Below are positions 5,985 to 14,932 of a stretch of DNA of 41,035 nucleotides, piece by piece. Under the pieces are notes generated by a model. It was given only the letters and a program-made list of their open reading frames with translations. It was not told the origin of the DNA and did not search any database. Origin of the DNA: Muribaculaceae bacterium (GTDB lineage Bacteria; Bacteroidota; Bacteroidia; Bacteroidales; Muribaculaceae); contig JAIDTO010000217.1 of the NCBI GenBank assembly GCA_029060625.1, forward strand, positions 1 to 41,035. Direction: 5' to 3'. Position numbers and translations under genes: made by a program. Position 1 is the first letter of the stretch, and each line of letters starts with the position of its first letter.

Positions 5985-8900
5985 ATGGATATGAACAAAC
6001 TACTGACTACATACAGTCTCCTGACAGTTTTGATGATGACGGCATGTTCTGAAGACTTGCTTAAATCTCCGGAACAGGAGATGCAAGAGAATGGAACCAT
6101 AAATCTTTACGGAGAAATCAATCAGGTGGCAACTACCAGAGTAAACGATGAAGGGTTTGCCGACGGTGACGTGATGGGCGTCTACATAGTTGACTATAAT
6201 GGCAATAATCCCGGCACACTTCTTACCAAAGGAAACCGAGGAGACAACGTACGCCATACATTTGACGAAGCTGCTTACCGTTGGAGCTCCGCCTACGACC
6301 TCTATTGGAAAGACAAACACACACGTATTGACGTCTATGGATATTATCCGTTTGGCGCTCCTGATGATGTGAACAACTATAAATTCACAGTAAAGACGAA
6401 TCAAGCTTCAATTCCCAACGACGGCACTATGGGCGACTACGAGGCGTCTGATTTCTTATGGGGAAAAGTGGAAGGTGTCGAACCTACATCCAGCGTCATC
6501 CGTCTTCCTATGACCCACAGAATGGCAAATGCGCGCGTCACCCTTACGGAGGGCACCGGATTTGCCGAAGGAGAATGGGCTGAGACAAAAAAGCAGGTGC
6601 TTGTCTGCAATACTGTTCTCGATGCTGTGATCGATCTCTCCACCGGATCAGTGAAAGCTGATGGGAATGTCGGCAACTCATCGATTACCCCAAGTAAGCG
6701 TGGCGATGAATGGAGGGCAATCGTAGTGCCTCAGACTATCCCCTCAGGTACGAACCTCTTCAACATCACCATAGGCGGTATCCCTTACCGCTTCTCAAAA
6801 AGCGAAGATTTTAGCTACGCACCGGGCAGGATGAGCAACTTCACTATAAAAGTGGATAAGAAAGAGCTTACCGGCGACTATGCACTCACTCTCGTCAGTG
6901 AAAGCATTACCGCATGGGAGACCGACCTTGTGAGCCATGATGCCACTTCAAAGGAATACGTGATCGTGGAGTCTACGCCGGGCGGACTGAAGCAGGCTAT
7001 CATCGATGCTGGTAAGGACTATACTAAGCTAAAAAACCTGAAGATTACCGGTGAGATAGACTCCCGCGATTTCTACTTTATGCGCGACGAGATGGACGCT
7101 CTTCAGGCGCTCAACCTCAAGGAAGTGAAGATCAAGGCATTCGGAAAAGAACCCATATACAATATTGCCTGCAAGGAAGATCAGATTCCGGCAAGCTCAT
7201 TCTACTCGAATGCTACTGTGTCCGGCAAGGCCAGCCTTACAAGAATAATTCTGCCCGACAGATTAAAATCCATTGGATCGAGAGCATTCTATGGTTGCAA
7301 AAACCTTACCGGGTCCCTCATTATCCCAGAAGGAGTAATTGATATCCAACAAGGAGCCTTCCATGCCTGCAGGTCGCTGACAGGATCACTTTCACTTCCC
7401 TCGACATTAAAGTACATAGGAAACTCACAACACGATGATGGTGAGTTCAGCGAAGAAAAAGATGAAGGTATTGACTACTATAACGGCGTATTTTACGGAT
7501 GCGGATTCACGTGCGAACTCGTCATTCCCGACAATGTAGAACTTATCCGAGGTTACGCATTCAGTGAATGCAAGGGCTTCTACGGCAGTCTCAGGCTGCC
7601 TGATAAACTTAAAAGAATTGGTCTTTGTGCATTCAGCGGATGTCTAAACCTGAGTGGTTCACTCGAAATACCACAAGGCGTCACAGAGATTCCTTCAGAA
7701 GCTTTCCATAACTGTGGATTCGACGGCACGCTGACGCTCCATGACGGCATTTCGAGTATAGGCAACGATGCTTTCGGCAATTGTCATTTCCGTGGAGAAC
7801 TCGCTTTACCCAAAAACCTTATGGTAGTAGATAATGGCGTCTTCTACGGCTGCGATTTCTCCGGCGAACTCATTCTCCCCAAAAATCTTGTGACAATCGG
7901 AGACAAAGCTTTCGCGTATAATTGGCGACTGATGGGCACTCTCGAATTCGCTGAAGGTCTGATCACGATTGGTGCCGGCGCTTTCGCACACTGCCGTAGC
8001 CTGGAAGGTCTCGTATTCCCGGAGAGCCTTGAAAATATACGCTATGAAGCAAGCTACTATGAGGATGGTGGCGCATTCCAGGGTTGCTACGGAATCGGCA
8101 AGATCGTCACAAAGAGCAATATTCCTCCCTACATACAGCAAGGGGCATTCGATGGAGTATCAAAAGACAACTTTACTGTCGAAGTGCCGGAAACTTCCTT
8201 GGCGCAGTATCAGGCAGCAGTCGGCTGGCGTGATTTCAAGCGTATTGCCGCCCACCATGAACTTGTCTGCCGCCCGGCGGTAGCATGTGCTCTCAGCAGC
8301 GAACACAAGCAGACCCTCGTCATTGACTCTGAGGGGGAATGGATGCTTGAGTCAAAGCCCGACTGGTGTGAGCTTTCTCAGACTTCCGGCAATAAGAAAA
8401 GCGAGATAACCCTCACTATCAAGTCTTCGGCGGCAGGAGACATCCGCGAGGGCGACATAGTCTTCAGCCTTAAAGACAAGGAATATACCCACACCTGTCA
8501 TGTGACCCAGTACGGATATGAATACGGCGAAGATGAGTTCCTCGTTCTCCAGAAAGCCTCCAAAGGCAATAACGGCGGCATCAATATCGTAATTCTTGGC
8601 GACGGCTATGACGCAAAGGATATAGCCGGGGGTGAATACCTAAAAGACATGAAGCAGCAGGCAGAATATTTCTTCGGAATAGAACCTTATACAACTTACC
8701 GAGACTACTTCAACGTCTACACAGTATTTCCACTCTCCACTGAAAGCGGAGTAGGAACGGTCAACTCGATCCGTTACAACCGATTTGGCACCACTTACAC
8801 CGGTGGTGTGGGACTCAAGTGTGACTATGATGAACTGACCGATTATGTGCTGAAAGCTCCGACAGTCAATGAAAGTAATATTGACCAGACCCTTGTCATT

Positions 8901-9521
8901 GTTGTGCCCAACAGCACCGACTACGGCGGCATATGCCAGATGTGGACTTCCGGCTACGCAGTAGCGTTCTGTCCGAAGAGCGACTATGGATATCCTCTCG
9001 ACTCCCGCGGAGTCATCCAGCATGAGGCAGGGGGGCATGGATTCGGAAAACTCGCCGATGAGTATATCTACCATAACGCATTCATTGACGCATGTGAATG
9101 TACTTGCTGCGGACATGTAGATGCAATCAACTGGGCAAAATCATTGGGGTGGTATGACAATATCGAGCTTACCGGCAAGATACACGAAGTTGGATGGAGT
9201 CATCTCATCTTCCACCCACGCTATAGCGATATTGTAGACATCTTCGAAGGTGGCTTTATGCACAACCGAGGCGTATTCCGCTCTGAGCAGAACAGTTGTA
9301 TGAACAACAATATCCCATACTATAGCACCATCAGCCGAGAAAGTATCGTAAGGCGAATCAAGAGCTACGCCGGCGAGCCATTCGACTTCGAGGAATTCGT
9401 AGCTCTCGACAAGCGTACGGCAGGTGCCACAACAAGGAGTGTGGATATAGGGTCTGTAAATGCAGGCAACCGCTCACTGCCTCCTGTCTTCCACAAAGGA
9501 AGTCCTTTGAAGAAACGGTAA
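5985..9521 (+). CDS. fimbrillin / BspA-LRR / BACON-like / M64 peptidase fusion lipoprotein
   Basis: This 1178-residue protein has a lipoprotein signal with Cys21 (LMMTAC). Parts in order: an Mfa-like fimbrillin domain (about 30-320), closely related to the preceding gene; a BspA-type LRR_5 region (about 330-750) with a dozen or more repeats of the AFxxCxxLxGSLxIPxGV type; a BACON-like beta domain (about 765-855); and an M64 (IgA-peptidase-like) metallopeptidase domain (about 860-1140) with INIVILGDGYDA and the zinc motif HEAGGHGFGKLADEY (His1013, Glu1014). A Cys cluster (ACECTCCGH) follows the active site. A surface-tethered adhesin-protease is the likely role. It starts 8 bases after the previous stop; ATG 5991 is an equally good start. 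Host-protein cleavage is plausible but unproven. Confidence 0.88.
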   Translation: MDMNKLLTTYSLLTVLMMTACSEDLLKSPEQEMQENGTINLYGEINQVATTRVNDEGFADGDVMGVYIVDYNGNNPGTLLTKGNRGDNVRHTFDEAAYRWSSAYDLYWKDKHTRIDVYGYYPFGAPDDVNNYKFTVKTNQASIPNDGTMGDYEASDFLWGKVEGVEPTSSVIRLPMTHRMANARVTLTEGTGFAEGEWAETKKQVLVCNTVLDAVIDLSTGSVKADGNVGNSSITPSKRGDEWRAIVVPQTIPSGTNLFNITIGGIPYRFSKSEDFSYAPGRMSNFTIKVDKKELTGDYALTLVSESITAWETDLVSHDATSKEYVIVESTPGGLKQAIIDAGKDYTKLKNLKITGEIDSRDFYFMRDEMDALQALNLKEVKIKAFGKEPIYNIACKEDQIPASSFYSNATVSGKASLTRIILPDRLKSIGSRAFYGCKNLTGSLIIPEGVIDIQQGAFHACRSLTGSLSLPSTLKYIGNSQHDDGEFSEEKDEGIDYYNGVFYGCGFTCELVIPDNVELIRGYAFSECKGFYGSLRLPDKLKRIGLCAFSGCLNLSGSLEIPQGVTEIPSEAFHNCGFDGTLTLHDGISSIGNDAFGNCHFRGELALPKNLMVVDNGVFYGCDFSGELILPKNLVTIGDKAFAYNWRLMGTLEFAEGLITIGAGAFAHCRSLEGLVFPESLENIRYEASYYEDGGAFQGCYGIGKIVTKSNIPPYIQQGAFDGVSKDNFTVEVPETSLAQYQAAVGWRDFKRIAAHHELVCRPAVACALSSEHKQTLVIDSEGEWMLESKPDWCELSQTSGNKKSEITLTIKSSAAGDIREGDIVFSLKDKEYTHTCHVTQYGYEYGEDEFLVLQKASKGNNGGINIVILGDGYDAKDIAGGEYLKDMKQQAEYFFGIEPYTTYRDYFNVYTVFPLSTESGVGTVNSIRYNRFGTTYTGGVGLKCDYDELTDYVLKAPTVNESNIDQTLVIVVPNSTDYGGICQMWTSGYAVAFCPKSDYGYPLDSRGVIQHEAGGHGFGKLADEYIYHNAFIDACECTCCGHVDAINWAKSLGWYDNIELTGKIHEVGWSHLIFHPRYSDIVDIFEGGFMHNRGVFRSEQNSCMNNNIPYYSTISRESIVRRIKSYAGEPFDFEEFVALDKRTAGATTRSVDIGSVNAGNRSLPPVFHKGSPLKKR

Positions 9522-9547
9522 TGATAAACTATGAAAGATAATAATAT

Positions 9548-10438
9548 ATGAGACGCAATATTAATTCAATCGCAAGCGTTTTATTGTTGACTTTTGGTGT
9601 AGCCTCCTGCGCCAATGAGTCAATTGAGCCGGAGGCAGCGGATACCGATGGAAAGGTTGCAATGTCATTCACATTCAGCCACCCCTCGGAGACGCGGGCT
9701 ACGGAAACATCCTTCGAGGAGGGTGATGCTGTAGGTCTTTTTGTGGTAGAGTCTGATACCCCTCTTGAGATATCGGGCAACGTGCTCAACAATGAACATC
9801 TTACGTTCTCTGTGTCCGGTTGGAACTCCGGAAGAAAGCTATACTGGGACAAGGGCACATACAACGCATATGCCTATTATCCGGCGCTTGATGAGATATT
9901 TTCTGTGAGCGACCTGCCGTTCTCTGTAGCGACCGACCAACGAGAAAGCGTTGGCAACAGCATTGACGGGTATGAAGGCTCGGATTTCTTATATGCTTCA
10001 TCCTTAGGGATTGAGGCTTCTCCAAATCCGGTAAATCTTCAGTTCCGACACATTCTGAGCAAACTCACGGTCAGGCTGATCAAAGGAGAGGATTTCGAGG
10101 GTGAGATTCCGGACAATGCTACGGTTTACATCCACAACACAGTGACCGATGCCACCATTGACCTTGCTGCCGGAGTTGCAACAAAGAATCTTCGTGGCGC
10201 TGGCAAGACTGTCATCGCCCGAAAAGTGGGACCAACATCCTACACAGCGATAATTGTACCGCAGCGACTGGAAAACCGTGTGCCCATTGTCGAGGTGGTC
10301 ATGAATGGAGTGTCGTTCCTCTATGAGAGCAAGTTTCTCTTCAAACCGGGGATTCACCACATAGTCAACCTGGTAGTCGACAAGAATCCTGAACAGGTCA
10401 AGATTGAAGTAGGAGGAGAGATAACAGACTGGAACTGA
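9548..10438 (+). CDS. fimbrillin (Mfa-like) family lipoprotein
   Basis: This 296-residue protein has a lipoprotein signal with Cys21 (FGVASC) and the fimbrillin pattern: SETRATETSFEEGDAVGLFV near 50-65, AYAYYP near 110, GSDFLYAS, a FRHILSKLTVRL strand, a TAIIVPQRLE strand and a closing VGGEITDWN at the end. It is more diverged from the two upstream fimbrillin domains than they are from each other. The gap to the peptidase fusion gene is 26 bases, so it belongs to the same transcript. It probably contributes another surface subunit. No Arg-gingipain type maturation can be judged from sequence alone. Confidence 0.88.
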   Translation: MRRNINSIASVLLLTFGVASCANESIEPEAADTDGKVAMSFTFSHPSETRATETSFEEGDAVGLFVVESDTPLEISGNVLNNEHLTFSVSGWNSGRKLYWDKGTYNAYAYYPALDEIFSVSDLPFSVATDQRESVGNSIDGYEGSDFLYASSLGIEASPNPVNLQFRHILSKLTVRLIKGEDFEGEIPDNATVYIHNTVTDATIDLAAGVATKNLRGAGKTVIARKVGPTSYTAIIVPQRLENRVPIVEVVMNGVSFLYESKFLFKPGIHHIVNLVVDKNPEQVKIEVGGEITDWN

Positions 10439-10454
10439 CAACATTTAAGACAGC

Positions 10455-11303
10455 ATGTCGTCAAAAAGGATAAAGATAAACTTATCGCTCATAATAATGA
10501 GCCTTATATTAGGAATTTGGACTTTGGTAATAATTCTGAAGCCCATCCCGGAATCTATATCCCAAAAAACAAAAGTGGTGTCAAGTGACACTATTTCCGA
10601 CATTGCCACACCCAAACAGAATCTGAATCCGGAAATCGACACTTCAGCAAATGCGCAAGAGCGTATGGTCAACACTGCCCAACCCACTACTTACATATAT
10701 GATAGCACCCCGCCTGCTGACACCCGATTCAGAGATGCTGACTTATCTGCCTTTGGGATTCGCAATCCATTCCGGGCAGAAGCGCAAAAAGTGATGAGCG
10801 GACAGCTCGAGGAGACCGATTCTGCAAGCAGGCACAGAATACTCAGCTACTGCGAGCATCTCCGCACATCCTACACTACACGCGACATTGATTTCATACG
10901 CCAGGTATTCAGTGACAATGCCCTCATCATCATCGGACATACGATTAAGACCGGAAGTAAGGAGGCTGCCGGAGAGGGAAACAGGAAAGTCAGTTATGCA
11001 ATACGGTCAAAAAAAGAATATCTTGAGCGACTTGAGCGTATTTTCAACTCCAACAGCAAAATTGATGTTGGTTTTTCTGATTTCAAAATACTGCGGCATC
11101 CTACTATGGATGGGATATATGGCGTAACTCTAAGACAGAAATACAGTTGCGACCGATACAGTGATGACGGCTTTCTTTTCCTGCTATGGGACTTTAGAGA
11201 CCGGTCGATGCCATTGATACATGTGAGGACCTGGCAACCAGCTCCATATGTTCTTGAGGGAGGAGAAGATGTAATTGAGATAGGAGACTTCAATCTGGAA
11301 TGA
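10455..11303 (+). CDS. membrane-anchored NTF2-like domain protein
   Basis: This 282-residue protein has an uncleaved N-terminal helix (about 9-29, LIIMSLILGIWTLVIIL), a disordered Ser/Thr/Pro-rich linker (30-110) and a C-terminal NTF2-like fold (about 125-270): RILSYCEHLRTSYTTRDIDF, a FSDNALIIIG strand, a helical EYLERLERIF segment, and strands around YGVTLRQKYSCD and FLFLLWDFRD, ending in HVRTWQP. NTF2-like folds often bind small ligands or act as non-enzymatic scaffolds; no catalytic residues are clear. The C-terminal domain would lie in the periplasm. Its stop overlaps the start of the next gene by 4 bases, so the two products may work together. Confidence 0.72.
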   Translation: MSSKRIKINLSLIIMSLILGIWTLVIILKPIPESISQKTKVVSSDTISDIATPKQNLNPEIDTSANAQERMVNTAQPTTYIYDSTPPADTRFRDADLSAFGIRNPFRAEAQKVMSGQLEETDSASRHRILSYCEHLRTSYTTRDIDFIRQVFSDNALIIIGHTIKTGSKEAAGEGNRKVSYAIRSKKEYLERLERIFNSNSKIDVGFSDFKILRHPTMDGIYGVTLRQKYSCDRYSDDGFLFLLWDFRDRSMPLIHVRTWQPAPYVLEGGEDVIEIGDFNLE

Positions 11304-12310
11304 TGGGAAACAAGATGAGGCAAAGGCTACTTATGCTCGTGATGGCTATCGCAGCCAATCTGCTGCTTGCCATATTCCCTGCGCCACTCTTGGCGCAGGA
11401 GTTCAGTGTATGTAGGTTCCAAGACCTTCCCAATGATATCTCTGCCTTTATCAATCCTGTGAAAGACCTGAATGATGAAGGATGCGCATTAATCAAAGTG
11501 ATTGCCACCTCTCCTGACTTCGCGTTCTCTACGCCTCTCGGAATAGTAAAACGTATCGACAAAACAGGGGAAATATGGTTATACTTGCCCCGAGGATCTA
11601 AGAAGATTACTATCAAGCACACTTCTTGGGGCGTATTGCGCGATTATCTTTTCCCCTCAAAACTTGAAAGCCACAAGACGTATGAACTGGTCATAAATGA
11701 ACCAAGGCAAAACATGATGGCTGCAGATACGGGGCAGCCTATCGTGACCACTATACGCGACACATTGGTAGTGACAAAGATCGACACCCTTGTTGTAAGG
11801 CCCGTGAAGCCTCCGGTGCCTCTCGAATCTGATATATTGGCAACTGCCGGATATGGTGGAAAAGCTTCATATCCGAATTGGGGGGTGTTGGCGACACTAA
11901 TGAAACGTCACGGTGCATTCATTCATGTCTCTACAGACTTTGGCAGTACAGGTCATATGGTTGCAACTTGCAGTAAAACGGGATTAATCGACGGAGTAGA
12001 ACGATATTACTCCGGCATTACACGGCGAAAATCCATTATGGCTACCGTCGGGGCAATCCATCGTGCAGGGTCTCGCATAGCTGTTTTCGAAGGACTGGGA
12101 TATTCATCGAATGCCCTTGCCTGGCAACTGGCAAAATCCGAAGGGGGAGGCTTTGTAAAGAATTCATTCTTTAGTCATAAGGGACTGACTGCGGAAGCAG
12201 GCCTCATAATAAGGTTTAACCGTATGGCTGTGTCTGCATCAGTCCTTACCATAAAAGGCAGTGAATGGTTTGCCTCAATAGGTGTGGGTATAAGATTAAG
12301 TAAAAAGTAG
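11300..12310 (+). CDS. secreted PEGA-like / outer-membrane associated protein
   Basis: This 336-residue protein has a cleavable signal peptide (about 1-32, ending LLAQ). Then comes a beta domain of about 110 residues (FQDLPNDISAFINPVKDLND, then ALIKVIATSPDF and LYLPRGSKKITIKHTSWG) resembling PEGA-type surface domains, a linker with DTLVVTKIDTLVV, and a C-terminal region of about 140 residues with alternating hydrophobic and Gly residues ending in GVGIRLSKK, like a small outer-membrane beta-barrel. The same plan occurs in Bacteroidales envelope proteins of unknown role. The start overlaps the NTF2-like gene (ATGATG at 11300-11305). Confidence 0.7.
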   Translation: MMGNKMRQRLLMLVMAIAANLLLAIFPAPLLAQEFSVCRFQDLPNDISAFINPVKDLNDEGCALIKVIATSPDFAFSTPLGIVKRIDKTGEIWLYLPRGSKKITIKHTSWGVLRDYLFPSKLESHKTYELVINEPRQNMMAADTGQPIVTTIRDTLVVTKIDTLVVRPVKPPVPLESDILATAGYGGKASYPNWGVLATLMKRHGAFIHVSTDFGSTGHMVATCSKTGLIDGVERYYSGITRRKSIMATVGAIHRAGSRIAVFEGLGYSSNALAWQLAKSEGGGFVKNSFFSHKGLTAEAGLIIRFNRMAVSASVLTIKGSEWFASIGVGIRLSKK

Positions 12311-12324
12311 GATTAACAGAAAAA

Positions 12325-13971
12325 ATGACATATAGTTCTAAATATCTCTTTAAGCTTCTCCCAATGTGTTGTGTATTGGCAAGCTGCTCTGAACATACTT
12401 CTCCGAGTATCCTTGAGCCAATAATCACTCTTTCTGAAGCAACCGACATATTTCGTACTGAAGCCACCCTTATCGCCGCAGTAGACAGGCAAGGGGAGGC
12501 AAAGCTGTCGTTTATTACCCTTTTTTGTGCTGCCGAAGAAGACGCAGAGCAAATGAAGATGAGCGGTGATCCTCAATCTGACAAAGTTCCCTTTCATTTG
12601 ACCGGACTTCAGCCGGGTCAGACCTATAGTGCATATATAGAAGGGGGCTCCCAAACTGCAACCTTGAGATCTAACACAGTCACTTTTAAGACCCAACCTA
12701 ACGAACTTCCCAAGCTATCTTCCCCAATTCCTCTTTCCACCGGACCTTTGGGCATTATCGTAGAGTTCAACATCATTGAAGACGGAGGGGAAGCTCTTTC
12801 AATGGCAGGTTGCGAAATAAAGACTTCAGGATCGTCTGAAAGCCGTCGGTTTTATCTTCCGGAAATGGATTTGACCTCAGGTGCCCATCAACTTAACATC
12901 ACCGGCCTTATTCCTGAGACTTCGTACGTCATAACCCCATTTGCGTCAAATTCCATAGGAGAGGTGCATGGTGAGCCTCTGGAATACACTACAAGAAACA
13001 GTATCGTTCTTAAACAGCCTGGATGCCTGTCAATGCTATTTGAAAATGGTGGCTTTTACGATCTCGAATCCCTTACTATTTCCGGATATTTGAATGGCGA
13101 TGATTTCCGTACACTTAGAATCATGCTCGGAGCCCCGAGCGCAACGGAAGAGAATTTCTCAGGAGTCAAAATAGGTGATGTCGACCTCACTGACGCTGTT
13201 ATCACCGAAGGGGGAGGCTCTTATGACGGAAGCCGCTTTACAGAGACTGACAAACTGACATCCGGCATATTTGCAGATTGCCCCCTTTTGCGTAATATAG
13301 TTCTCCCGGTGACAGCCATCAGCCTTGACCGCAATGCTTTTGCACGTTGTCCGGCACTTAATGTCATCACAATATCAGCAGGTATAGAGCATTTGCTCCC
13401 TTCTTCGGAATGCCCTTCTCTGACTGAGATTAAGGTATCGAAGGCTAACAGCAATTTTGCATCTATTGACGGCGTGCTCTTCAATCATGATGCATCCGAA
13501 ATACTATGGTTTCCTTGTGGTAAGAAAGGCGACTATCAGCTTCCTGCGTCAATAACGTCTATCAGGGAAAATGCCTTCGCTGAAACCTCCATAACGAAGC
13601 TCATAGTTCCTGCTACAGTGACTTCCATAAGTCGTGGGGCATTTGCCGGGTCTGCTCTTGCTGAAATAATTCTTCCCGACAACATTACCAATATTTCCGA
13701 GGGAATGTTTCAAAATTGCTCAGATCTGAATTCGGTTTGTTTAGGTTCAGGCACAGAATTCATTGGAAATTATGCGTTTGACGGGACTGCTGTCAGTTCT
13801 ATTTATCTGAAAGCCGATATCCCGCCCTACGCCACAAAAGATGCATTCATCAATGGGAGTTCAGCAATCTTTGAGGAGTGTACTCTTTTTATTCCGGTGG
13901 GAAAAAAGAAAATATACAGCAACCACAATGTCTGGGGCAATTTCACCCACATTGAAGAATTCCAACCATAA
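12325..13971 (+). CDS. FN3-like / BspA-type LRR surface lipoprotein
   Basis: This 548-residue protein has a lipoprotein signal with Cys21 (CVLASC), two fibronectin-III-like beta domains (about 30-125 and 130-225, each ending in the pattern LTGLQPGQTYSAYI or ITGLIPETSYVITPF), and a BspA-type LRR_5 region (about 240-545) opening with LESLTISGYLNGDDFRTL and continuing as IFADCPLLRNIVLP, AFARCPAL, AFAETSITKLIVP and similar units. BspA-like proteins are surface adhesins that bind host or bacterial partners. It sits between the PEGA-like gene and the kinase gene, with gaps of 14 and 16 bases, so it may be the ligand-facing partner of the kinase. That is inference. Confidence 0.85.
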   Translation: MTYSSKYLFKLLPMCCVLASCSEHTSPSILEPIITLSEATDIFRTEATLIAAVDRQGEAKLSFITLFCAAEEDAEQMKMSGDPQSDKVPFHLTGLQPGQTYSAYIEGGSQTATLRSNTVTFKTQPNELPKLSSPIPLSTGPLGIIVEFNIIEDGGEALSMAGCEIKTSGSSESRRFYLPEMDLTSGAHQLNITGLIPETSYVITPFASNSIGEVHGEPLEYTTRNSIVLKQPGCLSMLFENGGFYDLESLTISGYLNGDDFRTLRIMLGAPSATEENFSGVKIGDVDLTDAVITEGGGSYDGSRFTETDKLTSGIFADCPLLRNIVLPVTAISLDRNAFARCPALNVITISAGIEHLLPSSECPSLTEIKVSKANSNFASIDGVLFNHDASEILWFPCGKKGDYQLPASITSIRENAFAETSITKLIVPATVTSISRGAFAGSALAEIILPDNITNISEGMFQNCSDLNSVCLGSGTEFIGNYAFDGTAVSSIYLKADIPPYATKDAFINGSSAIFEECTLFIPVGKKKIYSNHNVWGNFTHIEEFQP

Positions 13972-13987
13972 ATTAGTTGAAAGTCTT

Positions 13988-14920
13988 ATGGAAAGTAGAG
14001 ATAAATACAATGACAGTGTTCCTTTGTCGATGGAGGAGAACGATTCCGATTCATGCATCCACGCTGATGAAGAAAGTGCACGCCTTGACTTCGCAGAGAT
14101 CTTTTCCAATAAATTCTCCAATATATCCCTGCTCTACAGCTCCTCAAATGGAGCTACGGAGATCCATACAGCTACTCGATATGGAAAACGTTTTGCTCTG
14201 AAGGGTCTGAAAAAAGACTATCTTGAAGACCCGATCAGCAACATGTGTTTGGCAAAGGAATTCGAAATAGGCATATCCCTTGACCATCCAAATATCAGGC
14301 GCACTTTAGGACTTGAAAATGTCGATGCTCTTGGAAAGAGGGTAATATTGGAATATATCGACGGCATTCGTCTGTCAGAAATGATCTCAGAAAAAAATAT
14401 TTCTCCGGAGAAAGCGAATGCAATGGCATTGCAAATGGCAGACGCGGTAAGATACCTGCATGGCAAGCAGATATTCCATCGTGATCTCAAACCCGATAAT
14501 ATATTGGTGTCCCATCAAGGAGGAAATGTGAAGATCATCGACTTCAATCTTTCGGATCGTGATGATTACGTCATTCTTAAGCATCCCGCCGGATCAAAAA
14601 GATATATGGCGCCGGAGCAGTCAGAGCCCGACGCCACGCCGACTGCTGAAGCCGACATATATTCGCTTGGAGTGATTTTAAGTGATCTTGCAGACGCAAG
14701 CTGCAACCATGGTTTGTCTCATGCTGCCGTCCGGTGCATGCATCCTGATCCTGCCAAGCGTACAGAAGGACTTGACATGATCGGCACCACGTATGAAGAA
14801 AAGTCTGAGAAATCTTCATGGGGATATCGGATTCTCTCGTCGAAGGCGCTCACATATATTCTGTCGGGAATCTGCATTTTACTCTCCGCATTCATTACTA
14901 TACACTATTTAAAATTCTAA
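13988..14920 (+). CDS. tail-anchored Ser/Thr protein kinase-like protein
   Basis: Started at ATG 13988 (16 bases after the previous stop; an earlier ATG at 13841 would lie inside the LRR gene), the product has 310 residues. Kinase motifs: ALKGLKK with Lys72, HRDLKPDNIL (His164), IIDFNLSD (Asp185) and MAPEQ. The usual glycine-rich loop is not visible, and the DFG motif reads DFN. Catalytic Lys, Asp and Asn are present, so activity is possible. The C-terminus ends in a hydrophobic helix (about 285-308), placing the kinase domain in the cytoplasm and anchoring it with almost no periplasmic part. It is encoded after the surface LRR lipoprotein and before a putative DNA-binding protein, which suggests a sensing or control role for the operon. 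Confidence 0.83.
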   Translation: MESRDKYNDSVPLSMEENDSDSCIHADEESARLDFAEIFSNKFSNISLLYSSSNGATEIHTATRYGKRFALKGLKKDYLEDPISNMCLAKEFEIGISLDHPNIRRTLGLENVDALGKRVILEYIDGIRLSEMISEKNISPEKANAMALQMADAVRYLHGKQIFHRDLKPDNILVSHQGGNVKIIDFNLSDRDDYVILKHPAGSKRYMAPEQSEPDATPTAEADIYSLGVILSDLADASCNHGLSHAAVRCMHPDPAKRTEGLDMIGTTYEEKSEKSSWGYRILSSKALTYILSGICILLSAFITIHYLKF

Positions 14921-14932
14921 ATCGAAATTGCC

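Noticed and set aside
8640-9116. 158-codon frame on the - strand inside the M64 region
   Set aside because: Shadow of the coding + strand; no domain pattern and no start signals.
13841-13987. Upstream ATG for the kinase at 13988-14920
   Set aside because: It would place 49 codons inside the LRR lipoprotein gene; ATG 13988 lies 16 bases after that gene's stop like the other operon joins.
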